The notes: a model not told the origin generated them from the sequence alone. A stretch of DNA of 12,643 bases from an uncultured Anaerolineaceae bacterium (GCA_937907495.1 CALESS010000382.1:1-12643); one strand, 5' to 3'; shown: positions 1-8,836, counted from the stretch's first letter. A program made the numbers and translations.

Positions 1-1
1 A

Positions 2-622
2 AAACAAGTCTTACTCAAAGAAATTCATCACCGGGTGAAGAACAACCTGCAGATTATCAGCAGCCTGCTCAACCTGCAAAGCAAGGGGATCACCGATACG
101 CAAATTGCAGCCGTCTTCCAGGAAAGCCAGAACCGCATCCGGGCGATGGCCCTCATCCATGAGAACTTGTACCAGACCGAAAACCTGGCCTCCATCAATT
201 TCACCGAGTACATCCGCAACCTGGTCACATCCCTGCTGCGCTCCACCAAGAATTCCTCCCAGGTCATCCGGGTACAATACGATGTGGATGAAATTTCTCT
301 CCCGCTCGAATTCGCCGTCCCTTGCGGCCTGATGATAAACGAATTGGTCACCAACGCCATCAAGTACGCTTTTTTGGATGGCCGGCCGGGTGAAATCACC
401 ATTGCCGTCCACCGGTCCGCCGACCATCTCATTGAGTTAACGGTCAGCGACAATGGGGTGGGCTTTCCAGCAGATTTCGATATCCATCAAACCACAACCC
501 TGGGCTGGCAATTGATTCATAGCCTGGCCGGGCAGTTGGATGCGGATATCGCAGTACGAAATGGGAATGGCGTTGCCATCCAGATACAATTTCAATCCAC
601 AGAAAAAACGGGGGAGGTGTGA
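2..622 (+). CDS. Sensor histidine kinase, HisKA_2 type (C-terminal part; 5' end outside the window)
   Basis: The reading frame is already open at the window edge, so only the last 206 codons are seen. A GTG at 35 is internal to the conserved domain and is not a start. Counting from base 2, the phosphoacceptor region EIHHRVKNNLQ (residues 7-17, His 9/10) is the hallmark of HisKA_2 dimerisation domains. The ATP-binding domain follows, with an N-box NELVTNAIKYAF (from residue 113), a G1 box DNGVGF (150-155) and a G2-like stretch TLGWQLIHSL. The missing N-terminus should carry the sensor part, often PAS or GAF in this family. The protein should autophosphorylate and pass phosphate to a receiver. 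The next gene starts 2 bases after the stop and begins with a receiver domain, so it is the obvious partner. G2 has Trp where Leu is common (GLQL), probably a tolerated change. Confidence 0.9.
   Translation, partial: KQVLLKEIHHRVKNNLQIISSLLNLQSKGITDTQIAAVFQESQNRIRAMALIHENLYQTENLASINFTEYIRNLVTSLLRSTKNSSQVIRVQYDVDEISLPLEFAVPCGLMINELVTNAIKYAFLDGRPGEITIAVHRSADHLIELTVSDNGVGFPADFDIHQTTTLGWQLIHSLAGQLDADIAVRNGNGVAIQIQFQSTEKTGEV
611..619 (+). promoter_or_regulatory. Strong ribosome binding site deciding the start at 625
   Basis: GGGGAGGTG lies inside the last codons of the histidine kinase gene. GGAGG ends at 617, 7 bases before the ATG at 625. A GTG at 619 in the same frame overlaps this site and would have no room for ribosome binding, so the ATG is preferred. 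The placement implies translational coupling of kinase and regulator. Confidence 0.75.
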
Positions 623-624
623 AA

Positions 625-3213
625 ATGACTCCGGTACGGGTTTTGGTTGTCGAAGACGAGAGCATCGTTGCCATGGATTTGTGCAACAGTTTGGAAAAAT
701 TGGGCTTCGCGGTGGTGGATCGGGTGGATCGGGGGGAAGATGCCATCCTGCGGGCGCAAAAACTGCGGCCAGACCTGGTTTTAATGGATATTCACCTCAA
801 GGGCAGTATGGATGGCATTGCAGCAGCGACAGAAATTCACCAGCGGTTTCTGCTTCCGGTCATTTTCCTCACGGCTTTTACGGATGTGGAAACCCTGGAG
901 CGGGCGCAAAAAAGCGAACCGTTCGGCTACATCCTCAAACCCTTTGAGGAACATGAACTGAATGCCACCATCTCCATGGCCTTATACAAACACAAGATGG
1001 AAATGCAATTACGCGCAAGCGAAGAACAATTCCGCACCCTGTTTGAAACCATGGCCCAGGGGGTGGTATACATCAACCCGGCGGGGAAAATCACCAATCT
1101 CAATGCGGCTGCCCGCCAGATTTTGGGCTTCCCCGAATGCAGTTTACAAATTCCGCTGGATTTTGGCCGGGAGTGGCGCGCTTTTCATGAGGATGGCTCG
1201 CCCTTCAATATGGAAGATTTCCCCCCCAACCTGGCGTTTTCCACCGGCAAACCTGTTGCCAGCAAAATTATTGGGTTCGCCCTGCCGACGCACAAGGGGA
1301 TCATCTGGCTGCGGGTTTTTGCCCAACCGGATTACCTGCCCTTTGAGGAGAAACCTTTCCAGGTGGTTGTCACCATTGAAGACATCACCCAACTGAAACA
1401 GGTGGAATTCAACCTGCGCGCCAGTGAAGCCCGTTTTCACAGTGTGGTAGAACACGCTTCGGATGGAATCGTAATCATCAACGGGCAGGGTGCCATTGTG
1501 GAATGGAACCGGTCGTTAGAGAAATTAACCGGCCTGAAAAAAACAGACGCCCAGCAAAAACCCATTTGGGAGACGCTGTACCAACTTTACCCTCCCAAAA
1601 TGCAAACGCCCGAAGAATTTACAGAAATCCGGGACACATTTTCATCCATCCTCCACAATCGGGAATTGCCGGCTGAAAACGTGGTGATGGAACTGGAAAT
1701 TTTAGACCCGGCGGGAGGAATCCGGGTGCTGGAATGCCACTCATTTTTGGTGGAAGGTGTCCGCAACGTCCTCATGGCATCCATCTTGCGAGATGTCACC
1801 ATCCGCAACCAGGGCGAGGCGCAAATGCGCAAGTTCACTCTGGCCGTGGAGCAAAGCGGCAGTGCCATCGTCATTACCGACCCCCAGGGGAATATTGAAT
1901 ACGTCAACCGCCGGTTTACAACCATGAGCGGTTACACCCTGGAAGAGGTAACCGGGCAAACACCCCGCGCCCTCAAATCCGGACATCACAACCTGGAGTT
2001 CTACCAACACATGTGGGCAACCATCACCTCCGGTCAGACCTGGCAGGGTGAACTGCTCAACCGGCGGAAAGACGGCTCTCTGTTCTGGGAAGATGCCTCG
2101 ATTTCACCGGTATTCGATGCCGAAGGCAATCTGACTCATTTTGTGGCCGTCAAAGAGGATATTACGGCCCGCAAGGCCATTGAGGCCCGGGAAAGTGAAC
2201 AACGCCGGTTCACCGAAGCCCTGCTGGACACCGCCGCCACTTTGAACAGCACCCTCGAGCTGAATCCCCTGCTGGATCGCATCCTGGAGAATATCAGCCG
2301 GGTAATTCCGAATGATGCTGCCACCTTGATGCTGTTAAAAAATGAGATTCTGACCATTGCCAGCCAGACGGGGAATGAACAGCTTGACCTGGAGAGTAAT
2401 TCCGGTCTCAATATTTCCACCATCCAGGCTTTTCCCTATATCCAGCAGATGTTGGATTGTTCTGAGCCCCTGATCATTGCCGATACCCAGGCCAGCCCAT
2501 TATGGCTGAATCAAGGTCCGGCCCTGGCATGGGTGCAATCCTACATGGGGGCACCTCTGTGCGTGCGGGGAGTTGCCATTGGCTTTCTCAACCTGTATGG
2601 CGCCCGGGCCAACTTCTTTACCCCGCTCCACGCGGAGATATTGCGGGTATTCGCCAGCCAATCTGCCACCGCCCTGGAAAATGCCCGGCTGTATGAACAA
2701 ACCCGCCGCCTTTCGGATACCGATGGCTTAACCGGCCTTTTCAATAGCCGCCATTTTTATGACCTGGCCCTGCCCGCCTTTGAGCATTGCCGCCAAAACC
2801 AAATCCCGGCTTCCATCATCATGATGGATGCCGACTTATTCAAAGATATCAACGATCGGTATGGTCACCAGGCAGGGGATAGTGTGCTGTGCGAAATTGC
2901 GGCCCTCATTCGGCAGTCCGTTCGTAAAGGGGATATTTACGCCCGCTATGGAGGGGAGGAATTTATCTTCCTGCTTCCGGAGTCGAACGGTGAAGAAGCC
3001 TGCCGGGCCGCGGAGCGCATCCGGGCTTCCATTGAAAAACTGGTTTGCCGGGCAGAAGGGAATGCGGAAGTCCGGGTGACCATCAGCGCGGGCGTGGCCG
3101 CGTTATCCTCTGCACATCAAGATCTGAACTCGCTCATCGGGGCTGCTGACCAGGCTCTTTACCAGGCCAAAGCGGAAGGGCGCAACCGGGTGGCGCTATT
3201 TACCCCCCGCTAA
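625..3213 (+). CDS. Response regulator with REC-PAS-PAS-PAS-GAF-GGDEF architecture (predicted diguanylate cyclase)
   Basis: This 862-residue cytoplasmic protein is predicted to make cyclic di-GMP from two GTP when its receiver is phosphorylated. Residues 4-125 form a receiver with acidic pair E10/D11, phosphoacceptor D55 (LVLMDIH), T83 (FLTAF) and K105 (ILKPF). PAS domains follow at about 133-255, 267-395 and 403-515; the third is the most typical (DPQGNIEYVN, RRKDGSLFWEDASISPV). A GAF domain spans about 523-690, and GGDEF about 696-862. The GGDEF site looks complete: D735 and K740 in DADLFKDIND, and GGEEF at 776-780, a known active variant. An inhibitory I-site RKGD (767-770) sits five residues before GGEEF, so product inhibition is expected. 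There is no signal peptide or membrane segment. It forms an operon with the upstream kinase. Domain boundaries are by eye; PAS ligands cannot be told. Confidence 0.93.
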   Translation: MTPVRVLVVEDESIVAMDLCNSLEKLGFAVVDRVDRGEDAILRAQKLRPDLVLMDIHLKGSMDGIAAATEIHQRFLLPVIFLTAFTDVETLERAQKSEPFGYILKPFEEHELNATISMALYKHKMEMQLRASEEQFRTLFETMAQGVVYINPAGKITNLNAAARQILGFPECSLQIPLDFGREWRAFHEDGSPFNMEDFPPNLAFSTGKPVASKIIGFALPTHKGIIWLRVFAQPDYLPFEEKPFQVVVTIEDITQLKQVEFNLRASEARFHSVVEHASDGIVIINGQGAIVEWNRSLEKLTGLKKTDAQQKPIWETLYQLYPPKMQTPEEFTEIRDTFSSILHNRELPAENVVMELEILDPAGGIRVLECHSFLVEGVRNVLMASILRDVTIRNQGEAQMRKFTLAVEQSGSAIVITDPQGNIEYVNRRFTTMSGYTLEEVTGQTPRALKSGHHNLEFYQHMWATITSGQTWQGELLNRRKDGSLFWEDASISPVFDAEGNLTHFVAVKEDITARKAIEARESEQRRFTEALLDTAATLNSTLELNPLLDRILENISRVIPNDAATLMLLKNEILTIASQTGNEQLDLESNSGLNISTIQAFPYIQQMLDCSEPLIIADTQASPLWLNQGPALAWVQSYMGAPLCVRGVAIGFLNLYGARANFFTPLHAEILRVFASQSATALENARLYEQTRRLSDTDGLTGLFNSRHFYDLALPAFEHCRQNQIPASIIMMDADLFKDINDRYGHQAGDSVLCEIAALIRQSVRKGDIYARYGGEEFIFLLPESNGEEACRAAERIRASIEKLVCRAEGNAEVRVTISAGVAALSSAHQDLNSLIGAADQALYQAKAEGRNRVALFTPR

Positions 3214-3229
3214 CTTCACCCCCTGCTCC

Positions 3230-3267
3230 CCAAAAAAGAAACCCCCGCCCAATTTAGAGCGGGGGTT
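3230..3267. terminator. Bidirectional intrinsic terminator between convergent genes
   Basis: A 9-bp perfect stem pairs AACCCCCGC (3240-3248) with GCGGGGGTT (3259-3267) around a 10-base loop. Read on the minus strand it is followed by a T-rich run (TTTCTTTTTT, complement of 3232-3241 and partly in the stem), so it is strongest for the large minus-strand gene that stops at 3297. Read on the plus strand the tail is weaker (CTATTTA), but it can still end the kinase-regulator transcript 27 bases after its stop. Confidence 0.85.
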
Positions 3268-3296
3268 CTATTTACATCACCGGTTCAAGCCAGGTG

Positions 3297-6200
3297 TTAC
3301 CTTGAAATCACCGGCATGAACATCATATTTCCCACCACCCGCAGGATGACCGGGACTGTTACCAGGCGGGCGTTATCATCCACGATGCGCAGGTTGGCCG
3401 CATAACTTCCCAGGGCCAGGCCGGCTGCATCGAAGTCCACCGTCACGGTGGTGGTGCCGCCATTCGCGGCCACAGTGCCAGTGATCGGGGTTTCAGCAAG
3501 CCACGGAACATCCAGGCCTTCTTCGCCTACCAGGCTGATGTCATCCATTGCCACCTGTGCGCCATCATTCCCGGTATACTGGAAGCCAATGCGCACGGGA
3601 ACTCCTGGCAGCAGTGCATCCAGGTTGAAGGTGCTCTGTTCGTAGACATAATTGGTGATCCAGCTGTCATCCAGCTTGCCGACAAAGACATCATCCGGCC
3701 CGCCGACTGCGCCAACCACCAGCCAGACGTTGGCATCACAGTTATCGTAGGTGTCGCGGCACCAATATAAACTCCCCGCGGACCAGACGGTCAAAGTACC
3801 GGAGGCCAGGGCATATTCCGGCGTCAGCAGCCATTCATCCTGGTCCACCAGGGCGGGATTGTATTCAACATCCACGCCATACGTACCGGTATGGGGTGCA
3901 AGATTGCTTTGCTTCCAGGTGAAAGCAGGATTGCCCACCTGGGTGGTCCAACCACTGGGCGGGAAGGCGCCTTCAAACCCTTCGCTGAACACTGTCGCCA
4001 GCGGAGAAGGTGATAAGATCCCGCCTCCCTGCTCGGTGATATTGAAGTTACCGGGGCCAGCGCCGGTGTTGGTCAGCACCAGTTGGCGGCTGGCCGTTCC
4101 ATCCACAAGCACGGTGGCTTCCAACGAAGCCGGGGCAGCCGAGATGCACGGCAGGATCGGCCGCAGGTCGAAAGATCGCGTCACCGTACCGCCATCGGTC
4201 AGGGTGACCGGCGCAGATTGTTGCACAAAGCCAGCCAGGCTCACTTCCACCGTGTAATCATTGCCGGTGATCGGTCCGGCCCAAATGTAATGACCGGCGG
4301 CATCCGTCAGCAGACTGGCAACTTCCAGCATGCTGTTATCGTAAATCTTGACGGCCGCGTTGCGCAGCGGAGTGCCAGGACCGACATCGCAGACATCCAG
4401 GCCGCTGACAATGCCTTCCAGTGTGCCGTAATTGGCAGCCGGGGTGACCGTCAGGGTGACCGGTATGTTAGCAACCGAATAGGGGGTGCCATGCACTACT
4501 TTTAACTGGGCTGCGTAAACACCGGGCAGCAGGCCGCCGGCATCGAAGGTCAGGGTGACGGTCTCACTCCCATCCACTGCGATGGTGCCCAGAGCAGGGT
4601 TTTCACTCAACCAGGGGATATCCAGGAAAGCGCAGGCGCCGGTTTCACCGGAGTCAATTTCCAGCACTACACCAGATGTCTGGTTGGCGGCCCACAGGTG
4701 ACCATCACAGGTCATTTCCAGGCCGGCTTCTCCACCATTCAGGGCGGTGACATTAAACCCACCCAGGTTGGCATAATTGGCATTGACATCCAACACATTG
4801 ATATCAAAGGTTGCTGTCCCGCTGTTGGTCACAAAGAGGTGACCGGTCATCGGGTTATAAGCCAGGCCGGCGATCGGCAGAGAGACATTCACCTGTTGCA
4901 GGATGTTTCCATCCCGGTCAAAGCGCTTGATCAGGCTGTCATTCCACGAACCGGCAAAGAAGGTGTCCGAGATCGGATCGTAGGCCAGGCCGCGTTCGCT
5001 GGTGCCAAAGGCCGGGCAAATTTTGCCACCGGTGGCGGTCAGGGTGGTGGGATCCATTTCATAGATGCAGTTGTCACCACCGACATTCACTTGCCACAAC
5101 GTGCCCTTGATGGGATCATAGGCCATATCGGCTGCAAACACATCCATCCAGGTGGCTGTATCCATGGTATCACCCGTGGCGGTTCCAGCCCGGGTAAATT
5201 CATGATCCAGGTCATCTCCGCCGCCGGCACCCAGGCTGCCAACCCAAATCGTGTCCTGGGCCAGGTCCACCCCAACCCCCCAGGGCGTGGTTAATCCGCT
5301 GGCAAAGCTGGAGATCAGCGTCCCGGCTGCCGCATTCGGGTACATGGGGGCGGAGCGGTCGGGGAAGAGGTAATAGGCCACCCCATCCAGGTTGTACTTG
5401 TTAAAGTTCTTCGGCCCCAGGTGGCGGACCATCGGATCCTGATTCGGATCGAAGGGGATCGTGGTCAGCGGGAGGTTCAATTCCTGCAGGCCGAAATCCA
5501 GGGCGAGGGTACCATCATTGCCCAGGGTCAGGGTGCGGGTATCGGTGGCATCCATGGGCAGGGTGACGGCAAACGAGGTTGGGGCAACCGTCAGCATACC
5601 CGCCGGCAGGGAGAAATCTTGATGGACAGTGTTGTTGTTGCCCACCGTCAGGATGACGGAGTCCACGCCATACCCACCGGGTGCGGTCGCTTCCACCGTA
5701 ACCGATCCTCCCGCGGGGACGAACCCGTAATAGAATCCATCTCCCCAGGCGGGGTCGGCTGCCGGGCCGGTAAGGATGGCATCGGCACCCGCAGGGGTCA
5801 CCATGGCGCCATTGAGTGCCGCCATGGTATTCAGATCAATAACATTCCCTGCCAGCAAACTACCCGGTTGGGCAGTACAGGTCGGTGCAGAGCCAACCGT
5901 CACATCGTCAATGTGGATATCACTGCCAAAAGCGCTCACGGCATTGACGCCAATCAACAGGGAAGTGGCTGAGGAATAGGCGCTCAAATCCACCGTATTG
6001 AGTGTCCAACCCAGGGTCCCAAGGCGATCGAAAATCGGACCGACAGGGATCCAGGTCGTTCCGCCATCCGTGGAGACCACCACTTGCAAGGTGTCGTGGC
6101 TCGAGGACCAACCGGTATCATGGAACATCTGGAAACTGACCTGGTCGGGGGCGATGCTGGTCATGTTGAAGGGCTGGTTGTAATACAGCCGGGCTGCATT

Positions 6201-8609
6201 TCCGGTGGTTACTGTATAGGAATTAAAGTAGGCCACATTCGGGGCGCTCACCGCCGGGTTACCGGAAGGATAGCGGGTTCCCGCATTGGTAGCCCACAGT
6301 GGGCTGCCGGTGCCAGCCGAGCGCACAAAGGCCCAGTTGGCGGGCAATGCCGGGGCGGTCACGCCATCAAATTTCTCCTGGAAACCACCCACCAGGGTAT
6401 ACCCCGGGGCAGCGCAGGAAACCATATCCGCCAGCAGGCCAAAGTTCACTTCCTGGTTGCTCCCACCTACTGTAACCGCCTGGCTGGCAGCACCATAGCC
6501 GGAAACCAGGGCATTCACGGTCAAGGTCGTGCTGAAGCCTTGTGGCAGTTCCACTTCATAATAGCCAGTGATCGGGTCTGAGAACACCGCTCCACCCGGG
6601 AAACCGGCGATCTCAATCCGTGCCCCCAGCGGCCAGTTATGACCGCCCACGGTGGCATCCCGCACCACGCCATAGATCAAATGCGTTGTGGCTGCGGTCA
6701 GGGTGAAGTCCTGCACAGTCACCTGGTCTTCCACCACCACTACACCCGAGGCAGACCCCGGCAAATAGCCGAAGGCGGTGGCGGTCATGTTATAGGTGCC
6801 AGCCGGAGCCGTGATCATGTACGTCCCATCGGCAGCCGTGATGCCGCCAAATACACCGGTGCTCACCTGCACCCCTGCGATCGGGTTACCACCCCCATCC
6901 CGCACTGTGCCGCTAATGGTGCCGGTGGGCAGGGAAGTGCACGAAGGGTACTTAAAGGAAACGATGCGGGTATGCCAATCCCAACTGCCGGCGGAATATT
7001 CAGTGGTGAACCAGAAGGTACAACCATCTTGCGGGTCAATGCTCATCGAGGAGTAATCTCCCCAACGATTGACGCCATTTTGCGAGGCGGCACCGGAGAA
7101 GGCAATCAATTCACCTTGCGGCAGAGTGTTCGCCGGGTCCGTGGCCAACCGGCCAACCAGGCCGACCGAAGGAAAGACTGTGCCGCTGGACATGGAGTAG
7201 CCCAGGGCAAGGTTACCCATGCGGTCCATTGAGATGGAACCCATCCAGCGGTGGATGGTATCGGTGGGGGAGTCACCTGCGTATGTTCCTTGCTGGGTGA
7301 TGGCCCAATCCGCACCACTTTTCTGCAACTCATACCAGCGGACGGCTGCGCGTCCGGAGCCAGCATCCACGGAATGGTTGACGACCATGCGTTCCTGGCC
7401 AGAATCCAGGTGGCGATACGCCAGGCGATACATCAAGCGGTCGCCAATGGCATCCAGCTTCTGGGTCACCCCGGGCTGCGGAACGCAGTCGCGATTGCCC
7501 TCGCAGATCAGGTTGAAGTTGGCCACGGGCAGCACCTGGTTGGGCTGGCCGCCCGCGCCAAAGGTGAAGGTGTTGGTGGCCCAATTGGTGCTGAAACGCC
7601 AGATGCGCATTTCATCCACTGGTCCCAACCCCCAGGTAGAATCATCCACCTCGGCAAAGTAAGCCGGGGTTCCGGGAGGCGGAGGCGTGCCTTCATAATC
7701 CACAGGCAGCATACCGCCATAACCGTTATTGACGGACTCGAGATCAAAAATCACCTGGCGGGCGACGCCGCCCGTCAACATCTGTTCCCGTTCGTAAACA
7801 GCCACACCTGCACCACCCCAAGTGGAAGCATTGGTGAACTGGTTGACGGTCATGTAGTACCCGTCCGGCCAGATGCCATACTTGGGGTAGTCGTTCATCT
7901 TGGTATTGCTGTACAGGAACGCGTAGCGGTAATAAGCACCCGCCGGGTCACTGGTCTGTGAAACAGCAATACAGTTGTAATAAGGGCCATCCACCGCAAA
8001 CTGGCTGATAAACCAGCGGTTGGCTTGTTCATCGTAGAGGACGATCGGGTCGCCGTCATTGCTGCTTGAGCAGACGCCGCCAAATCCACTCCAGATCTGG
8101 TTGCCCGGAATGGGAGAGGGGAACAAGGCTACGGGAGCGGCCGGGTTGGTGACATTCCAGGCCTGGATATGCAAGTTTACCCACTGCATGTAATACTTAT
8201 TGCCGGTGGCTGGGTCATAACCAATATCGCCCTGCGTATCCGGCGGGGCTACACCCGCCACGTTCGAAATGCCATCGAAGTTGGCAATGGTGGCGGGCAT
8301 GTTGCCGGTCACCGGGGCTTGCTGCAATGCGCCATCCGGTTCGGGCATTCCCAATTCCGTTTTTACGCTGCGTGGAATCTCCAGCATGGGGGATTCGGAA
8401 TATTTTTCCGGTTCGCCGGCTGCCTTGATGGCAAGTTCTGCCAACGGAGCGGAGAGATCGTGCTGCACAGCATAAGAAACCTGGGGCTGCAGGCCGGTCT
8501 GAACCGGTGCAGCAAAGGGTTCCATGGCGCGAACCTGGCCAGTCATGCTGAAGAGCATGCCTGCCATCACAACGGCTGAAAACAATGACTGCAATAGTTT
8601 TCTAGACAT
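3297..8609 (-). CDS. Giant secreted multidomain mosaic protein with adhesin-like modules
   Basis: This 1770-residue protein has a clear signal peptide (MSRK, hydrophobic 8-23, likely cleavage after VRA at 28). AAAGGT at 8615-8620 precedes the ATG. Modules in order: a long N-terminal beta-rich domain (about 105-557) ending in WGDYSSMSIDP...CTFWF (516-533); two carboxypeptidase-regulatory-like domains (about 561-640, 644-726); a jelly-roll of the cleaved-adhesin/choice-of-anchor-J kind (742-906); a third carboxypeptidase-regulatory-like domain (916-1000); an Ig-like half (1004-1044); a propeller with about five NHL-like blades (1096-1320, e.g. GLAYDP, GLAYNP); the Ig-like second half (1330-1390); a fourth carboxypeptidase-regulatory-like domain (1394-1480); and a second split Ig enclosing a second jelly-roll (1538-1696). 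The tail reads MMFMPVISR. There is no LPXTG motif, C-terminal membrane helix or catalytic motif. Attachment or carbohydrate binding is inference. It is a single-gene unit with its own promoter and terminator. Confidence 0.9.
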   Translation of the reverse strand: MSRKLLQSLFSAVVMAGMLFSMTGQVRAMEPFAAPVQTGLQPQVSYAVQHDLSAPLAELAIKAAGEPEKYSESPMLEIPRSVKTELGMPEPDGALQQAPVTGNMPATIANFDGISNVAGVAPPDTQGDIGYDPATGNKYYMQWVNLHIQAWNVTNPAAPVALFPSPIPGNQIWSGFGGVCSSSNDGDPIVLYDEQANRWFISQFAVDGPYYNCIAVSQTSDPAGAYYRYAFLYSNTKMNDYPKYGIWPDGYYMTVNQFTNASTWGGAGVAVYEREQMLTGGVARQVIFDLESVNNGYGGMLPVDYEGTPPPPGTPAYFAEVDDSTWGLGPVDEMRIWRFSTNWATNTFTFGAGGQPNQVLPVANFNLICEGNRDCVPQPGVTQKLDAIGDRLMYRLAYRHLDSGQERMVVNHSVDAGSGRAAVRWYELQKSGADWAITQQGTYAGDSPTDTIHRWMGSISMDRMGNLALGYSMSSGTVFPSVGLVGRLATDPANTLPQGELIAFSGAASQNGVNRWGDYSSMSIDPQDGCTFWFTTEYSAGSWDWHTRIVSFKYPSCTSLPTGTISGTVRDGGGNPIAGVQVSTGVFGGITAADGTYMITAPAGTYNMTATAFGYLPGSASGVVVVEDQVTVQDFTLTAATTHLIYGVVRDATVGGHNWPLGARIEIAGFPGGAVFSDPITGYYEVELPQGFSTTLTVNALVSGYGAASQAVTVGGSNQEVNFGLLADMVSCAAPGYTLVGGFQEKFDGVTAPALPANWAFVRSAGTGSPLWATNAGTRYPSGNPAVSAPNVAYFNSYTVTTGNAARLYYNQPFNMTSIAPDQVSFQMFHDTGWSSSHDTLQVVVSTDGGTTWIPVGPIFDRLGTLGWTLNTVDLSAYSSATSLLIGVNAVSAFGSDIHIDDVTVGSAPTCTAQPGSLLAGNVIDLNTMAALNGAMVTPAGADAILTGPAADPAWGDGFYYGFVPAGGSVTVEATAPGGYGVDSVILTVGNNNTVHQDFSLPAGMLTVAPTSFAVTLPMDATDTRTLTLGNDGTLALDFGLQELNLPLTTIPFDPNQDPMVRHLGPKNFNKYNLDGVAYYLFPDRSAPMYPNAAAGTLISSFASGLTTPWGVGVDLAQDTIWVGSLGAGGGDDLDHEFTRAGTATGDTMDTATWMDVFAADMAYDPIKGTLWQVNVGGDNCIYEMDPTTLTATGGKICPAFGTSERGLAYDPISDTFFAGSWNDSLIKRFDRDGNILQQVNVSLPIAGLAYNPMTGHLFVTNSGTATFDINVLDVNANYANLGGFNVTALNGGEAGLEMTCDGHLWAANQTSGVVLEIDSGETGACAFLDIPWLSENPALGTIAVDGSETVTLTFDAGGLLPGVYAAQLKVVHGTPYSVANIPVTLTVTPAANYGTLEGIVSGLDVCDVGPGTPLRNAAVKIYDNSMLEVASLLTDAAGHYIWAGPITGNDYTVEVSLAGFVQQSAPVTLTDGGTVTRSFDLRPILPCISAAPASLEATVLVDGTASRQLVLTNTGAGPGNFNITEQGGGILSPSPLATVFSEGFEGAFPPSGWTTQVGNPAFTWKQSNLAPHTGTYGVDVEYNPALVDQDEWLLTPEYALASGTLTVWSAGSLYWCRDTYDNCDANVWLVVGAVGGPDDVFVGKLDDSWITNYVYEQSTFNLDALLPGVPVRIGFQYTGNDGAQVAMDDISLVGEEGLDVPWLAETPITGTVAANGGTTTVTVDFDAAGLALGSYAANLRIVDDNARLVTVPVILRVVGNMMFMPVISR
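3333..3512 (-). repeat. Ig-like second-half module, copy 2 (protein-level repeat)
   Basis: Residues 1700-1759 of the large secreted protein repeat the module seen at 1330-1390, with PWL, GTVA, TVTVDFDAAGL and GSYAANLRI in register. It is followed only by the short tail GNMMFMPVISR. Each copy is separated from its matching first half by an inserted domain. Confidence 0.75.
4440..4622 (-). repeat. Ig-like second-half module, copy 1 (protein-level repeat)
   Basis: Residues 1330-1390 of the large secreted protein start DIPWLSENPALGTIAVDG, continue through VTLTFDAGGL, and end NIPVTLTVTP. This matches copy 2 near the C-terminus (DVPWLAETPITGTVAANG, VTVDFDAAGL, TVPVILRV) along its length. The repeat is seen in protein, not as long identical DNA, so it is an old duplication or shared module. 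Confidence 0.75.
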
Positions 8610-8731
8610 TCGAGACCTTTTCTGTGAGAGTGAGATTTCCTGCCGGGTCGGGAGACCAAATACGCAATAAGGGAAGCCTGGTTTGAGTAAATTACCTCCG
8701 TGGAGTAGGTTAAATGGGGAATTAAAAAAAG

Positions 8732-8760
8732 ATTATAGACCCTCATTTTTGATTGGACAA
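8732..8760 (-). promoter_or_regulatory. Predicted sigma70-like promoter for the large secreted protein
   Basis: On the minus strand a perfect -10 hexamer TATAAT (complement of 8732-8737) lies 17 bases from a -35-like TTGTCC (complement of 8755-8760). Transcription would begin near 8725, giving a leader of about 115 bases before the ATG at 8609. The position, spacing and AT-rich setting support it; there is no experimental evidence here. Confidence 0.6.
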
Positions 8761-8778
8761 GGCTTTATCTGGAATTTT

Positions 8779-8808
8779 TTGTCACATCTTTTCTTTTCCC
8801 TATACAAT
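8779..8808 (+). promoter_or_regulatory. Predicted sigma70-like promoter for the receptor/HD-GYP gene
   Basis: TTGTCA (8779-8784) and TACAAT (8803-8808) are separated by 18 bases, each with one mismatch to consensus. The start would fall near 8815, about 74 bases before the GTG at 8889. A second TACAAT at 8845-8850, with a poorer -35 (TTAACG, 8823-8828), could be an alternative. The two divergent -35 boxes are only 18 bases apart, so one regulator could affect both genes. Confidence 0.5.
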
Positions 8809-8836
8809 CTTGAAAGGTGGGCTTAACGATGGATTA

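Noticed and set aside
619..627. GTG at 619 as the start of the response regulator gene
   Set aside because: It overlaps the GGGGAGGTG ribosome binding site. The ATG at 625 has ideal spacing and gives the standard short receiver N-terminus.
4698..7961. Several long plus-strand open frames opposite the large secreted protein (for example 4698-5294, 6639-7232, 7251-7961)
   Set aside because: They lack convincing ribosome binding sites and have low-complexity Gly/His/Arg/Ile-rich composition typical of antisense frames. They lie entirely within a minus-strand gene whose protein has coherent domains.
8691..8714. GGAGGTAAT on the minus strand inside the leader of the large gene, and the near-palindrome around it
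   Set aside because: It looks like a Shine-Dalgarno site, but no ATG, GTG or TTG follows at a usable distance. The palindrome has only a two-base centre and does not form a convincing hairpin or terminator.
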